Positions 35,440 through 47,059 of a stretch of 64,000 bases of DNA are shown here, piece after piece; position 1 is the first letter of the stretch; each line of letters opens with the position of its first letter. Position numbers and translations under genes: made by a program. The stretch covers positions 248,001 through 312,000 of the forward strand of contig WACJ01000522.1 in NCBI GenBank assembly GCA_008973525.1, read 5' to 3'. Source of the stretch: Stenopsyche tienmushanensis (Eukaryota > Arthropoda > Insecta > Trichoptera > Stenopsychidae). Below the pieces are notes generated by a model. The model worked only from the letters and a program-made list of their open reading frames with translations. It did no database searches and was not told where the DNA came from.

Positions 35440-35615
35440 CATCAATATATCGTTTAGAATGGAGGTCACTTTAATGGTAATTTTTTTAAAACATGATAAA
35501 TAAAAACTTCAAATGTCTCTCTATAATATAGAAAAAATAATTGAACTGAAACCTTTTTACTGTTTGTGTTGTTCATGTTCAAAATAAGGTAATTTCCCTG
35601 TCCTACTCTGTAGTT
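35440..35615 (+). repeat. Family D dispersed repeat
   Basis: Matches 3760-3930 (AAAACATGATAAATAAAAAC, then CTCTCTATAATATAG, then AAAATAAGGTAATTTCCCTG). Confidence 0.6.
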
Positions 35616-36774
35616 ATTATCAAAATTTCTTTGGCATTTGTATTAAATCGAAATCTTTCGTATTAATTGCTGTTATATTAAGTGTAATGAATGTAAATTG
35701 GGTCATAAATTTAAAAAATACGTTTAAATACTTGGATATATATTTGATGTATTATGTCAGGCGGTTGTAATGTAATATTTAAACTCATTGTAGCGAGGAA
35801 TTTATTTACCTCATAATGCTCTTCCGAGAATGAAACTCATAAAGGAAAATTATATATCCGTGACTCGCAGCCCAAGTCCTCAAGGAATAATAAGGAATTC
35901 TTCCTTAAACGTGATCGTACAATTTTTCCTATCCCATTCTGCAGTCAGAGTGCAAGTATATGATGAATACGATGATCTTGTGTGTGTCATACTGAACTAT
36001 TGTGGACATATGTGGCTTCTTGTACCTAAACAAAGGCCATATAATAGGTCTCGGATGATCGAAATTCCTTGCTATACACCTGGTGCATTCTTGGGTTTTC
36101 TTCTTATAGCAATTAAATTCGAGGAATCCACGTCTCTATATCCGCTTTATTCACTGCGTAATATAAAGAAAAATGCGATATAAATTCTTGGGATTTCGTC
36201 CCAAATACGGCGCGAATTGTATCGTTTCGGTATATTAAACATGGAAGGCCAAATAAGTCAATTGCTTTTTATTAGTAAAAATGAACGCCTTTTTGACGTT
36301 TAAACTATCACGAATCAGGTCAGAGAAGATCCATTGAAAATTAGAGATTCCATTCACGTTAACCATGGTCCATATTTAAACTTTTTCCCATCGACTAGAG
36401 TCGACGCAATTTTTCTTCGTCGATGTAAGCCGGATTAAAATTTTACCGGCAATTTTTTTTTTTGTTCAAGATTTGAAATTCCTCTTAATCTCCCAGGATT
36501 ATAAAGCCATGCTCGTTACAAGGCTCCTGTATAATTTTATGTAAATCGGACTAAATTACACTTTTATAAAATTTCGCATGACTTTGAGATATGGCGAATG
36601 TTCGCCGAATTTCAAATGCTACATAGGTTTAATACCATATAAGTACTTGCGGAAAAGGTTTTTTCTCTATAAATAAATCTGAAAAGGTGAGATATTTAAA
36701 AATATCCCCGAAACTGATCATTGTTCCCTAAAATAGCCCGAAAAACCACAGACCAACATTAGGCCAAGCAGTGC
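35616..36774. other. Intergenic stretch with one unrecognised 117-codon frame
   Basis: The frame at 35830-36183 starts with ATG and is among the longest in the window, but shows no domain, signal or repeat, and its neighbours give no support. It is left as an unproven open frame. Confidence 0.3.
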
Positions 36775-36799
36775 GGTCAAGCGCTTAAATCGCTTGACC
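36775..36799. other. 9-bp hairpin
   Basis: GGTCAAGCG (36775-36783) and CGCTTGACC (36791-36799) pair around CTTAAAT. It is not followed by a T run. Function is unknown. Confidence 0.6.
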
Positions 36800-36957
36800 T
36801 CCCTAAATATAATATAATTTATCATATAAATAGACCGACGGAATGCTCTTATATTTTTCGATTAAAAAGACATTTGATTGAATTAAGCCATTTGGATAAA
36901 TGCAAATAAAATATCTTCGACGATTAATAATATGACCTTAAGATGTCTTCTTATTGT

Positions 36958-37030
36958 ATGGCTACTCACTGTTCCAAATTGAAATAAATTTCTCATTCAA
37001 TCGAACAAGCTTGCTTTCAGTGTTTTTGTT
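36958..37030 (+). repeat. Family G short repeat
   Basis: ATGGCTACTCACTGTTCCAA and downstream bases resemble 11190-11270. Confidence 0.5.
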
Positions 37031-37069
37031 CATGAAATAAATTCAGATGTGCTAGTCAAATGCTAAGAA

Positions 37070-37372
37070 TTTATACATATTTTATTATACGTACAACATC
37101 CAGAATCCACATCACTACCATAAACTTCCACAAGCTTCCAATGATGATCGCACAAATATCGCGTGGATGAGAGATGGCCATAGTGCGCGACGATCTCTCC
37201 ATCGGATGAATTTACTGTGACTGAACAAAATGGCCGACAAACACGCGGGATCAAACGTACTGATACCGTTAGAATCTCCCTACATGCCAGGTCCGCTTGT
37301 AGGGACTTTGAAATAATAAAAAATCCTCCAGCCTCAGAAGCTCTTGTAACCTTACTTTTAAGATGATCCTCG
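37070..37372 (-). mobile_element. Mariner (irritans-type), 5' half only
   Basis: The terminal repeat occupies 37346-37372 (minus-strand start CGAGGATCATCTTAAAAGTA), with TA at 37373-37374. Inside, on the minus strand, lie the leader CGGCCATTTTGTTCAGTCAC and transposase N-terminal codons reading STRYLCDHHWKLVEVYGSDV, the helix-turn-helix region of this family. The reading frame decays and the rest of the element, including the catalytic domain, is missing. Confidence 0.75.
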
Positions 37373-37391
37373 TATTAGGTTGACCAAAGAG

Positions 37392-37939
37392 CAGGGTCGT
37401 AACTAGGGCGTGGCAAGACAGGCGTCTGCCACGGGCGCAAAACGCTAAATACTGACCCGATTGAGAGTTGCACGCGGTTTTTATTTTACTCAACCATTCT
37501 ACTTTACATAAACCAACACTGATTGACTCTATCTGTTTTTATAATATATACTAAGTTATCTAATCCTCCTCATTCGTCATATCAGCGGTCCGAAAAGTGG
37601 ACCGATTGAGCATATTAACCTTATGGCCACTCCCTCCTCTTTGAGGACTTTTTGTGGTATTTTCTATGATCTGTACGATCACGGAAGCAACGTAGCGTCT
37701 AAATACTTTCTATCATAGCATTTTTTTACAACAGTAATCGCCATCTATACGATAGGTTGGGTACTTTTGGGACTATCTTTGTATATTATTTTCAAACATA
37801 CATTATAGTAGTATTTAATATATTGCATTTTTAATAGTAATAGGAAACTTTTTAAAAAAAATGGAAATCCGGGGAGGGGGACCGGGGGCGTTAAGTTAGA
37901 AACTTGCCACGGGCGCTTCATACCTTAGTTACGGCTCTG
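37392..37939. mobile_element. Non-autonomous hAT element
   Basis: The left end CAGGGTCGTAACTAGGG and the complement of the right end (CAGAGCCGTAACTAAGG) are hAT-type inverted termini, each followed inward by a GCCACGGGCGC motif. The 8-bp target CCAAAGAG is duplicated exactly on both sides (37384-37391 and 37940-37947), as hAT transposases produce. The 548-bp interior lacks a transposase but shares a block with 27397-27560. The insertion lies 17 bp outside a mariner end. Confidence 0.93.
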
Positions 37940-37947
37940 CCAAAGAG

Positions 37948-40288
37948 TATTCGCGTATTTATTAAGAACTATTTTTTGCAAACAGATTTTTTCCTCGCAT
38001 ACCCATCCTACCCCATAACACCTATCCTATTAGTTCCTCCATTGGAATCGCAATATTTGCGATGGCCTCCCGTTCTCGTTTCATCCATTAAGCTTCTGTA
38101 ACGTAGGACTCCTGGCTATAAGGGGCGAATTTCAAAAATCTTCATAACTACGTTAATTTTTCCATTTTGAATCGGCTGCGGTAACGAGGTGTAGACTGAT
38201 CCGGCAGTCTCGACTTTTCCACATTTAACTTCTAATGTCTGATTAAAATTTCTCGAACAAATATTGGCATCTACGGAATTCATCATAAACATCTTTGAGT
38301 GTTTTACTGGCTTATGTGACATTCCAACCCATGACCTACAGAGATGTTTCCATCACGGTATCTGGATACAAACTGAGCTCAAAAATCTGTCTTAAAATAC
38401 GCGAATTCTTTTCGATACCCCTAATAATAATTTAAAAAAAGGTTTTAAAAAAAAAATCATTTTATTTCAACGAAATCCATTAATTTGGAGCTTTTATAGA
38501 TCATCTTAGAAAATAAATTGCTCTCAATTTGATGACTTCGTGATCAATTTTGATACCAATTTTAGCCTATTCATCGTCTAAAACTAATCTCGTGCGAACT
38601 ATCATTTATAAATATGCATTATTGTTTTCCAATGCTCATTCGCGATTAAGTTTCTACACAACAATGAATGCATGGAATCAGTAAATCATTCTGATGAAAG
38701 TAAGTGAGCGAGCGATAAATTTATTTATGTCATCGTAAAAAATCATAATACGCTCTAATCGTATGTATCATTGAAGATCATGTGGATGATCAGCAATCTG
38801 CAAAGATTTCACATGCTTAATGATAGTCAAATGTAATAATTATATCCAGCCCAGGTGTGTAATTTACAAACATGCAGCATTTCTCTCGGGCCGAGAAGAA
38901 ACATTCGTCGCTTATTTTTATGCGCAATAATGGAGTTGTATCATCACGTAGACGACTTATATTAAACTATTTAAGTGAGCACTTCAAGCCAAGTAAACTA
39001 AGCACATGGTGTTCTAATTTTGTACAGTATTTGGATTAACTGACTACTTTTACAGTGAGCACCTGTGCCATGGCCTAAAAACTTGATGAGGTTTCCGTGA
39101 ATTTACCTCTCTCGACAATATGACTTTCAGACTTCAAATTGACTTTCGTGGACCCATGAAAATGTATTATAATTTTAGATAAGAGCAAATCGATCTCACT
39201 AATTGATTCTGCCGTTCGAATCGATTCGAAACTAGGAAGTTGATAGATCGAGCTCATCAACGATGGCATAATGACGTGACAAACCCGAAGAATTTATTTC
39301 AATGCCATTGTCAATCATCGAGCACAGATGCGATTCAAAAACAATTATTATAAGTTTTAATGTGTCTTCCGAAGTTTTCCGTAGATAAACTCGAAAAGGC
39401 TTATCGGATTCCGCCGGAATACAATCGCAAAGGTAATGATTTCATATGTGCGTTTTTTATAGAGCGGAAAAACTTGTGGAAACTTGGATTTTCGCAAACT
39501 ATTTCCCAAAACTTCGACCGGCCTGATTCCACTCTCTAAATTGAGGTAATCTTCGGATTCTTTTTTCACTTATCACGTATTTATTATTAACGTCAGTTGC
39601 TGGAACTCGCAAAAAGAACTGACAAGACAGATCGGCCGGAGAAGACTCTCCGACTCATAATTGAATCGAATGAGCTTATTTTTTCTTTGCACGTCCAATC
39701 AACAATTCATTGCTTTAAAAATAGATAAGAAATCGAATCTTCGACTCGGTTGAAGCCTTCTTCTTGTATTGACGTCACACTCCTGCGTTGCTCAAAATCA
39801 GTATATACAGTAGAAACTGAACAATGATTTCCATGACGATAAAAATATGCCTACTGATTGTTATCGGCCACTGAGAAGAACACCTACGACCTGATAAAAC
39901 TTCGTAAAAATGCCCTAAAATTCAAAGGAGTGGCCACAAGGGTTCCGTGTCCAACCGGTCCGAATTTCGGACCAATGACGCATCGAAAAAACGCCTCGTA
40001 ATCAGACGCCACGCCTGAACATATCCACAGAACAGAGTCTGCCTCCATGAACGAATCTCTATACGGACATTCCGAAATCGGTGAAATCCCAAACCTACGC
40101 AACGAAACCCTGAGAGAGATTAATTGAGAGTTGATCGAATGTAATTCTTAAAGCAGCACAGCACCCAAACGGCCAAAATTTTATTAACAATTTAATATCT
40201 TTTCTTTTACAGTCTCATTAATATTTTATCTATATAAAATAAATTTGGGAGCCCCTTATTAGCATACTCCCACGTGCACTCAGAGTAT
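37948..40288. other. Intergenic stretch, no gene seen
   Basis: Weak frames only. It includes a 17-base palindrome GGTCCGAATTTCGGACC at 39957-39973. No dispersed repeat was recognised. Confidence 0.5.
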
Positions 40289-40305
40289 CGCTAAATCCGC
40301 CCCTG
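40289..40305. mobile_element. Isolated hAT-type terminus
   Basis: Complement reads CAGGGGCGGATTTAGCG, a common hAT terminal form. No partner end within the preceding 2 kb was seen, so this is a truncated remnant. Confidence 0.45.
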
Positions 40306-40960
40306 AATAAGTATACTTCTTATTCTACTTTTTTTTATAAACTTGAAAGCTTAAATTGAACGAGTTATTTGAGACCGAATCGATTAAATTTTTCCTTGAA
40401 TATTTCCAATTTAAATGAAAGTGCTCGTTTTTTTTTTCTTCTTTTATGGCCTTTGTATTATGTATTAAATTTCAGTAAAATTGACTTAATTACTCCTTGT
40501 ATTTTTTGAAATTCTGCGACGAACCAACCTGAAAAATCAACCCTGAAAAAATTGGGGTGGGATACGGAATTCGGATTAATTAATATTTTTCTCTAACAAC
40601 ATAATTTTTAGACAATCACATATGAAATTCTTCGCCGATGATAATTTAAAATCGCTATCTTCATTATTGAGATCATTTAATATCGGTTCATAAACGAAAA
40701 CGGCATCAACAATGAAAACACTATTGTTAGCTTCATGTCGTTATTATAGAGATAATGGGCAAATAAAGACCACAGTTAAGAAATTGAAAAAGCGGTCCGC
40801 GTCCAAGACGTTCGGTCGGATCCCAAAATGCAACTGGCTCTGAATATACGAAAACTGAAACTTAAGCTAAAAATCGATTCACTGTGGCTATCCCCACCTC
40901 TTTTATACCCCACTATATTGACCATTTGATTGGTGAGTTAATTTAAAATTAAATTAAATA
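40306..40960. other. Intergenic stretch, nothing recognised
   Basis: AT-rich with T runs. No frame or shared repeat. Confidence 0.5.
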
Positions 40961-40964
40961 TAAA

Positions 40965-41620
40965 TGTAACATTCTTATGTCCACTGTATAAGATAATAAC
41001 GTCCATACAAATTTACTTTTTTCTGAGGATCGCGCATCGTGATTCAAGCTTGTATATAATATCAATAAATGAACCTTAACACTGTTGATAGCATACAATA
41101 TTCATTCATTTCTTCGCGACAACATAAACAATTTGCATGGGTACCTTCAGTTTTGTTGATACTGTAACGTTGAGGCGAAGGCGCTCTCGGGGGTGGAATC
41201 CCCGGGCGGCTCCTTGCTCCCCATGCGTTCGTCGGGATGGCCATCGGGAGATCTGGCTGCAGGAGGGACGACCTCCCGCAGTCGAGGCTAACCGACGACT
41301 TTTCCGACTCCCGCCTCCTGCGCGTCACTACCCAATCGGCAGCGGTGCACGCGCAAGAAGCGATCAATCGGTATGCAGGTGCAATATCTCCGCAGGGCCA
41401 CAAGAGATGGCGCTGTTAAAATAACACATTGCACCTAAAGAGAGATGGAAGATGTCGCTATTAACAGCGCTACTGCGGTACTCACGCTAGAAAACAATCG
41501 ATACAAAAGCGTTTCAAATAGAATCACTTTTGTTACCACGCCGAGTTCTAAATATATATTTAATTTATGTAGCTTTCTATTATTTATTATGATTCTAAGA
41601 AGACCACCAATGATCTAAGA
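40965..41620 (+). repeat. Family A repeat split by a solo LTR
   Basis: The left part (to 41162) matches 12050-12225 and the right part (from 41492) matches 12235-12365. The two halves are contiguous there, so the LTR at 41163-41491 inserted into an existing family A copy. Confidence 0.8.
41163..41491 (-). mobile_element. Solo LTR, family B (Gypsy-type)
   Basis: On the plus strand it opens TGTAACGTTGAGGCG and closes CTCACGCTAGA, the inverted form of TGTAGCGTG...CAACGTTACA. Internal blocks match the 29.8-, 49.1- and 52.4-kb copies. It has no internal coding region, so it arose by LTR recombination or deletion. No exact target duplication was seen. Confidence 0.8.
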
Positions 41621-43550
41621 ATATCCCATAACCAATGGTTTTCAACCGATACGGATAAATTGTTTGTTTTGATAATTAATCCATGAGCATCACTCGGGGG
41701 AATGTTATTTCTGACCTTGATTGGCACCTTTTTAACACCTCGTGTACTGTTCTGAAACCGATATGATTGCACGGCAATCTCGTGCTTCTATTTTTGAAAA
41801 CCGCTTGCAGTTTTCTTGTAATTTTCCCTCTGTATTATAATATTTTATCAAAAGCATCGTAATAAGATCGTTTAATTTGGTTTAACATTACATGCGCTTT
41901 CGATGAAACTTTCATAATTAACGCTGGGGCTGATTTCGGTCTTAATCTGAATATTACCGCTGAGCGGCGCTGCATTCGACATGTGATATGCTGCTAATTG
42001 AATTCCAACCACAATGCTCATTTAAAGCGCATTGCTTTTAATGCAAATATTCTGACCGATTCAAAGCCATGCGTTCATGTAATAATGAATGATGAGTTTA
42101 ATTAACGTGTAACGCTGGAAAATGCGGTCGAATTGGACCTATTCTATGCTTATTAGCCAAATTGATACTGCCGAAAATGATCCGGAAATAATAATGTTTT
42201 CTCTAATTTATTCGGTGGTTTTTAGAAGTCGGGCCTCTTGTTTCGCTTCCAACGATGACCCGCATGCTCATTCATTATTCATACATTTGACAAGCCACAG
42301 TAAAATTCACTCTTTACTCTTGCGTTCCCGAATTATACATACCTGTTGTACGAGGACGACCTTTAATCTTTGCTTATTTATATTTCGTGTGTTTCTCCGG
42401 CCAAGATAACATCGCCGACGTTATAAAGAATTTATTCTCCGCGGTTCGTGCAGATGAGTACGGAGGCTGGAGATGTTATGTGACGTGACACGTGAGGTTC
42501 GCACGGGGCTACGTTGCGTCCATAACGTGTTATACAACGTAAAGCCTTTTTAATGGGGCACATAACGTCGTTTGGGTCCTGCGGGCGAAATGGCCCTCGG
42601 GTCGTGTGCCTGGCAGCCATCGACGGCACTAATTGTCCACACACTTTCATGGCCACTTATGATACTTTTGAGTCGTGAGTCAAAATATTTTACGTTCACT
42701 TTCCATGTGGGTATGCAAATTACTCACTTTCTATACCCAGCATATAGAAATAACACACATATTTACTCATTCCGTGCATTGAGCGTGTGTGTGCTATTTC
42801 TTGTGGAACGCCTCGGAAATTTGGAGGCTTTAGAGCGAGAGAAAATGTTTACATTCTTGCTTTGGGGGCTTGATTGTCGATTTAACCGTTTTGTTTGAAG
42901 CAAGGATGTGTTCGTAAATAATCTATTTAGGATCTTGCTCGGCATTATTTATCTTTGTCCTTATGCTTCATAACCGTACAAATTAAGCTTAGAATGATGC
43001 GACAATTTAATCTGTACATTTACTCCATTGACTTTTAAAGTGAGTGTCAAACTAATCATTCGTAATGAACTTCAAGCTTACTTCAACAGCACAAATTTCA
43101 TTCAAAATTCACATTATAAGATCATAAAATCCAATCAAATAAGACACAGACTAGATCGATTTCAACGTACGTAATGCACAAGACCCTCATTTCAATCGAA
43201 AAAATGATCATTTTGTTAAAAAAAATACAGTTTAAAATATTCCACAGAAACCATTTTCAGACTAATCTGTGTGAACAATCCATTTGATTAATATGAAATT
43301 TGCACACAAAAGACTGGATTTTAATATGCATAATCATTATCAGACTTATGCCGCAAGACAATGAATTTCTTCCCGCTTTCATTCAAGTTTCTTATTTATA
43401 AGGAGTCGTATTTTAATGGTTCGCGTCCAAATTTATATTTTGGGATAAAATTCGACGTGCCCATAAATGTTTAAATGATTACAATCCGAATTTATCCCAA
43501 ACTCAATTATTTCAATATCAAGAGATAGGCGACTTGCTTAAATAAATCTG
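41621..43550. other. Intergenic stretch with a GC-richer segment
   Basis: 42430-42640 is noticeably GC-richer and holds TGACGTGACACGTGAGG, with E-box (CACGTG) and CRE-half (TGACG) motifs. No coding frame is convincing. The rest is AT-rich. Confidence 0.4.
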
Positions 43551-43632
43551 CGTAAGAGTGCAACCTGCAACGAGGATAACTGAGCACCAAGAATTCTACT
43601 ACGGACTTACGTTACACTGGTGTCAGAAATAG
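43551..43632 (+). mobile_element. LTR end with primer-binding-like site
   Basis: ACGTTACA (43609-43616) followed by CTGGTGTCAGAA (43617-43628) has the same form as the boundaries at 49070, 49647 and 63386. The upstream LTR body is not recognisable as family B, so this is a diverged relative. Confidence 0.55.
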
Positions 43633-44165
43633 AATCCACGGCGAATATAGAAAATACCGAAGAGAAAAATTCTGCAGGGAAACCAGCTTCAGAATATTGT
43701 ACCCGAAGGTGTGGCGGAGGAGGAAGGACAAAAGTTAAAGCTAAATTCAAAGGAATACTACCGAGGGCTCACTGCCACAACGAGTCTAACCTCAATTTGA
43801 AGGGGGCTGCAGCAGATGAAGGACTGCAGGGGCTACCTCTTCTCCATGGTACTCATATCGGTTAGGTCATTTGTAGTACCTAGCCACGGAGACGAGTCAC
43901 TGTTTTAAAAGCCTAAATCCGTTCTCCCCTGTATACCTAGGCTGTTGAGGATAGTGGTGAGCCTTTGATACAGTTTCTACCAACTACTGTAATCGGATGT
44001 GCCACACATCTTTAGGGGGAGTTGGGTGCACAGGGTGACCTGCGCACCCAATACGTGTAGTCCCACGGAAGAGTCGTCTACGCCTCGTTACCGCCGCCAA
44101 TCCAAAGTGTAAAATAAACAAAACCGTGAAACGGTCTTTGAAATTCGCCCCCCTACTGATTCCAG
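43633..44165 (+). other. GC-richer block after the LTR boundary
   Basis: An ATG-less frame runs from inside the primer-binding-like site to 43865 (Gly/Lys-rich, RRCGGGGRTKVKAKFKG). It could be leader or the start of a gag-like region, but no zinc knuckle or other hallmark is seen. 43866-44100 is an unusually GC-rich single copy here. Confidence 0.35.
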
Positions 44166-44220
44166 CAAAGAGGATAAATGGGTTCCGAGAATTCGGATGA
44201 GGGCCTACATTACATGTGTT

Positions 44221-44340
44221 TGTGTAATATATAATAAAATAAGCTAATTACTGGTCTATTATTTGCGTCATGCTATGTATATACACACACACACAGTAGA
44301 AGCGACGTGGTGCATGCGCGTAACATGTTCAATTTGCCTT
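44221..44340 (+). repeat. Family C dispersed repeat
   Basis: Starts TTGTGTAATATATAATAAAA like 5218, has an (AC)n tract at 44282-44296, then GCATGCGCGTAACATG. Confidence 0.65.
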
Positions 44341-45156
44341 ATTGCGCATATGGAAGTTGCACTTCGAAAATCGTTAAACAATGTTAAACAAATCTGTATT
44401 TATTCATTTATTTATCTTTATAACATTGAAACATCCCGATTACGTAACGAAGATCAAAAAAAATGTATATCATAATTTAAGCACGTACGTCAAAATACTT
44501 GTTGACAAGGGTTAAATTAACTTCCCAGAGAATTAAACAAGGGTGTAATTATAACAAAATTATTCTCCGTGGTAATGAATCAACCCCGAAACTACTCTTA
44601 AAATATATGCCGAATAATGTTATCAAATGACCAACAACTGAAGTGAATTTTGAGCGAGTATTATTGAATATTTTCCAATTAATTTTGCGTGCTGTTTATA
44701 TTAATCGAGGCGCTCGATAGTGATTTTCTTCGGTCCAGTTTTTTTTTAATTAAATCTCTGGAATTGAATGACGCAGCGTAAAAATGAAAGAAAATGGTCC
44801 GAAAGAAGCAGCGCAATCGACATCAAAAGCCTTTGGTAGTTGCTAGAAGTCCCCTTGCAGCTTTTCAATTTCGATTTTTTAATAACCAAGATTTCTCACA
44901 ATCGAATTTGTTTATCATCCATCATCCCCTATTCCAAAGATCGATGAAATTGGTTTTCGATTTGCTTGTATTCAAATGTTAAGATTTTGCGCTGAAATTG
45001 CTTCGATTGGATGAATGAATGTCGATGTTTGTCGTATGTATGCATTGCATACGCTACTATACTATTCATTCGATTGCGATGAAACTTTGGGGAATTATTG
45101 TATACATACCATTTAAGGCTTTTGAATTAGCACAATCACAATATTTGTGTGCAGAA
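44341..45156. other. Intergenic stretch, nothing recognised
   Basis: Short frames only, without domains. Confidence 0.5.
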
Positions 45157-45304
45157 TTTGTTTTACGGGACGTTTATCAAATGCACCATGTTGTCGCATA
45201 TTGGTCTGGTGAAGTTAAATGGGGGTCACAGCGACGGGAATAAAAAATATGCGCACGCAATACGGCGATTGAGCTCCATTCATAGGAGAGAGGGAGACAG
45301 TCGA
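45157..45304 (+). repeat. Family E dispersed repeat
   Basis: Aligns with the minus strand of 10195-10318 (ATGCACCAT, CGCATATTGG, GGTGAAGT). Confidence 0.6.
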
Positions 45305-46299
45305 TCTTTGAGGATAGAAAGAGCGCATTTAGCATTGCAACGCACACTGGGTACTCGCTAGTTATTTATAAATATTTTAAGGGCGATATTGAGAACGTCC
45401 ACGGGGCAGTTTGTGACTTCTTCGGAGCCTATCCCATTTTTCACCAACCACAGCGGGAGACCTAACGACACACTTTGAGACACATCTGTTGCGGCCAACC
45501 ACGCCAAGAGCGAAATTGTGCGATGTCGGAAAATTGATGAAAATTTTCAAACTCTGACACAAAGGAAAAGTTTTGCACAGAAAAAATTGCGAGCGAGAGT
45601 CGCATTAGGCAGGCTGAAAAGACCTGGGCGATCCGCGCTAATCGACCTAAAACTTTTCGTGGGAAAAAAATAATAAAAAATGTTTTCAAAAGTAATTACG
45701 GGGGGCAGTGGAAAAGTCGAGCCCTTAGCACGTTGTAAGGAACGTGAAAAGTTTACGTTAAAGTCCTCGTGTTTTATGCTCGTTCTTATATGTTCCTTTT
45801 TTATATATGAAAGGCCTCACCTTTTATTACATTTTTTTATACATTTCGGCTTAAAATAATGCATTACTTTACCTGGGATGGTAACAAGACCACCCCTATT
45901 CCGTTCCCCGAAAATTTACGTTCTTGAGCAGCGCCTTAATATCATTTTAATTTGAATTTATGTACCAATAAGGTGTATACGCGAACTAGGTCACACATTC
46001 AATAAAACAACAATCTTATCCTCTCCCATAAATAACCAGATATCCCTTATATTTACAAACATAATTTATATAACGTATAGATATATTTCACTACAATGCA
46101 CTTGCCGAAAATTACAATTAAAACATTATTTTATAATAATTACAATATGTCATATGTTTCCATGGGAACGTGTAAGTGCAAACATGTAACAATTTGAGAT
46201 CAGGACTTACCGACATTTATCAAGGAATAGGGCTATTTATATTGTATTATAAATGGCTGGTTTTTAAAAATAATTATCTCATTTTTTGTGTCTGAAAGA
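45305..46299. other. Intergenic stretch, no gene seen
   Basis: Overlapping minus frames at 45377-45689 lack domains. The rest is AT-rich. Confidence 0.5.
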
Positions 46300-46329
46300 A
46301 TATTTTATGGCATTGTGTATAGAATACAA

Positions 46330-46505
46330 CATCGTTCAAACGTCCGCCGCGGCTTTGCTTTTGGCGCGTATTCGGGAAGTCCAATTTTTGACGACTTTGT
46401 CACATAAATCTGACTGAATTTGCTGGATGGCATTCGTTATATTGACTTTGTGGGCATCAATTATTTGCAGTTTATACGCACAGATCTGCGATTTAACTTT
46501 TTTAG
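46330..46505 (-). pseudogene. Transposase C-terminus (Tc1/mariner-type), fragment
   Basis: The minus strand reads IDAHKVNITNAIQQIQSDLC and then DKVVKNWTSRIRAKSKAAA before a stop. This is the C-terminal segment of a DDE transposase, in the same place as the copy at 14240-14400. The NW pair conserved in this group is kept. Upstream codons are lost at the family A insertion, so no catalytic residues remain. Confidence 0.75.
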
Positions 46506-46509
46506 GTTT

Positions 46510-46850
46510 ACTTTCTGTCAGATCCTATCAGCGTAAGACAATCTTCAATTCGAAGCAGACTCAAATGTAAATAATCACTGTCGATAGCACACAATATTCG
46601 ATCATTTCTTTGCGAAAATAAATAACAAACTTGAAATCGAAATCATTATTAGTCGATAAATTTGGGTTAACGATCTATACAATCATGCGATGTATGCGGG
46701 GAAGCTCTCCGTCTCTGTCTCCCGAACTGTGCTACATTCTCTCTCTGTCTCTGTCTGTCTTCGAGCCCAATGTACAAGAGTGCTCTTTCTGAATAGTGGA
46801 GGGGGGGTCCCACGCCCTGGGATAGTACTCCTTTAGGAGTCAAGATGGCC
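46510..46850 (+). repeat. Family A repeat inserted in a transposon
   Basis: Matches 17540-17950, with CTGTCGATAGCACACAATAT, CAATCATGCGATGTAT, the CTCTGTCTC tract and GGGATAGTACTCCTTTAGGA. Only one copy of the internal duplication is present. Confidence 0.75.
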
Positions 46851-47059
46851 CCAAAGAAAGAAGTCTAAATATGAGATAATCATGTCCTATGAATATTCTG
46901 TATCAATATCATCAAGCTTAGGCCACAAGTTATTTTGAAAATAAGTTTGCCATAAATTACTTAATAATTCACAATCAACTTAATAGATATTTCTTTAACA
47001 ATATGGCCATTATAACCTAACAAATTTTGAGCGTCACTATTGAAAGGCTCTTAATAATA

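Larger units (their letters stand above)
46300..47051 (-). mobile_element. Tc1/mariner-type element, second copy, split
   Basis: The right end TTGAGCGTCACTATTGAAAG matches the 14.6-kb terminus and is followed by TA at 47052-47053. The left end is not recognisable. A family A repeat (about 46510-46850) interrupts it: the sequences on either side (GCGATTTAAC and AAGAAGTCTAAA) lie about 20 bp apart in the 14-kb copy. Confidence 0.75.

Noticed and set aside
35830..36183. 117-codon ATG frame as a gene
   Set aside because: No domain, no coding-like composition and no splice or promoter context. Frames of this size arise by chance in 64 kb.
41137..41424. 95-codon and 60-codon Arg-rich frames
   Set aside because: They fall entirely within the family B LTR and recur wherever that LTR does (29.8, 49.2, 52.5 kb).
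43620..43865. 81-codon frame as gag
   Set aside because: It begins with GTG inside the primer-binding-like site, lacks an ATG and has no gag hallmark.
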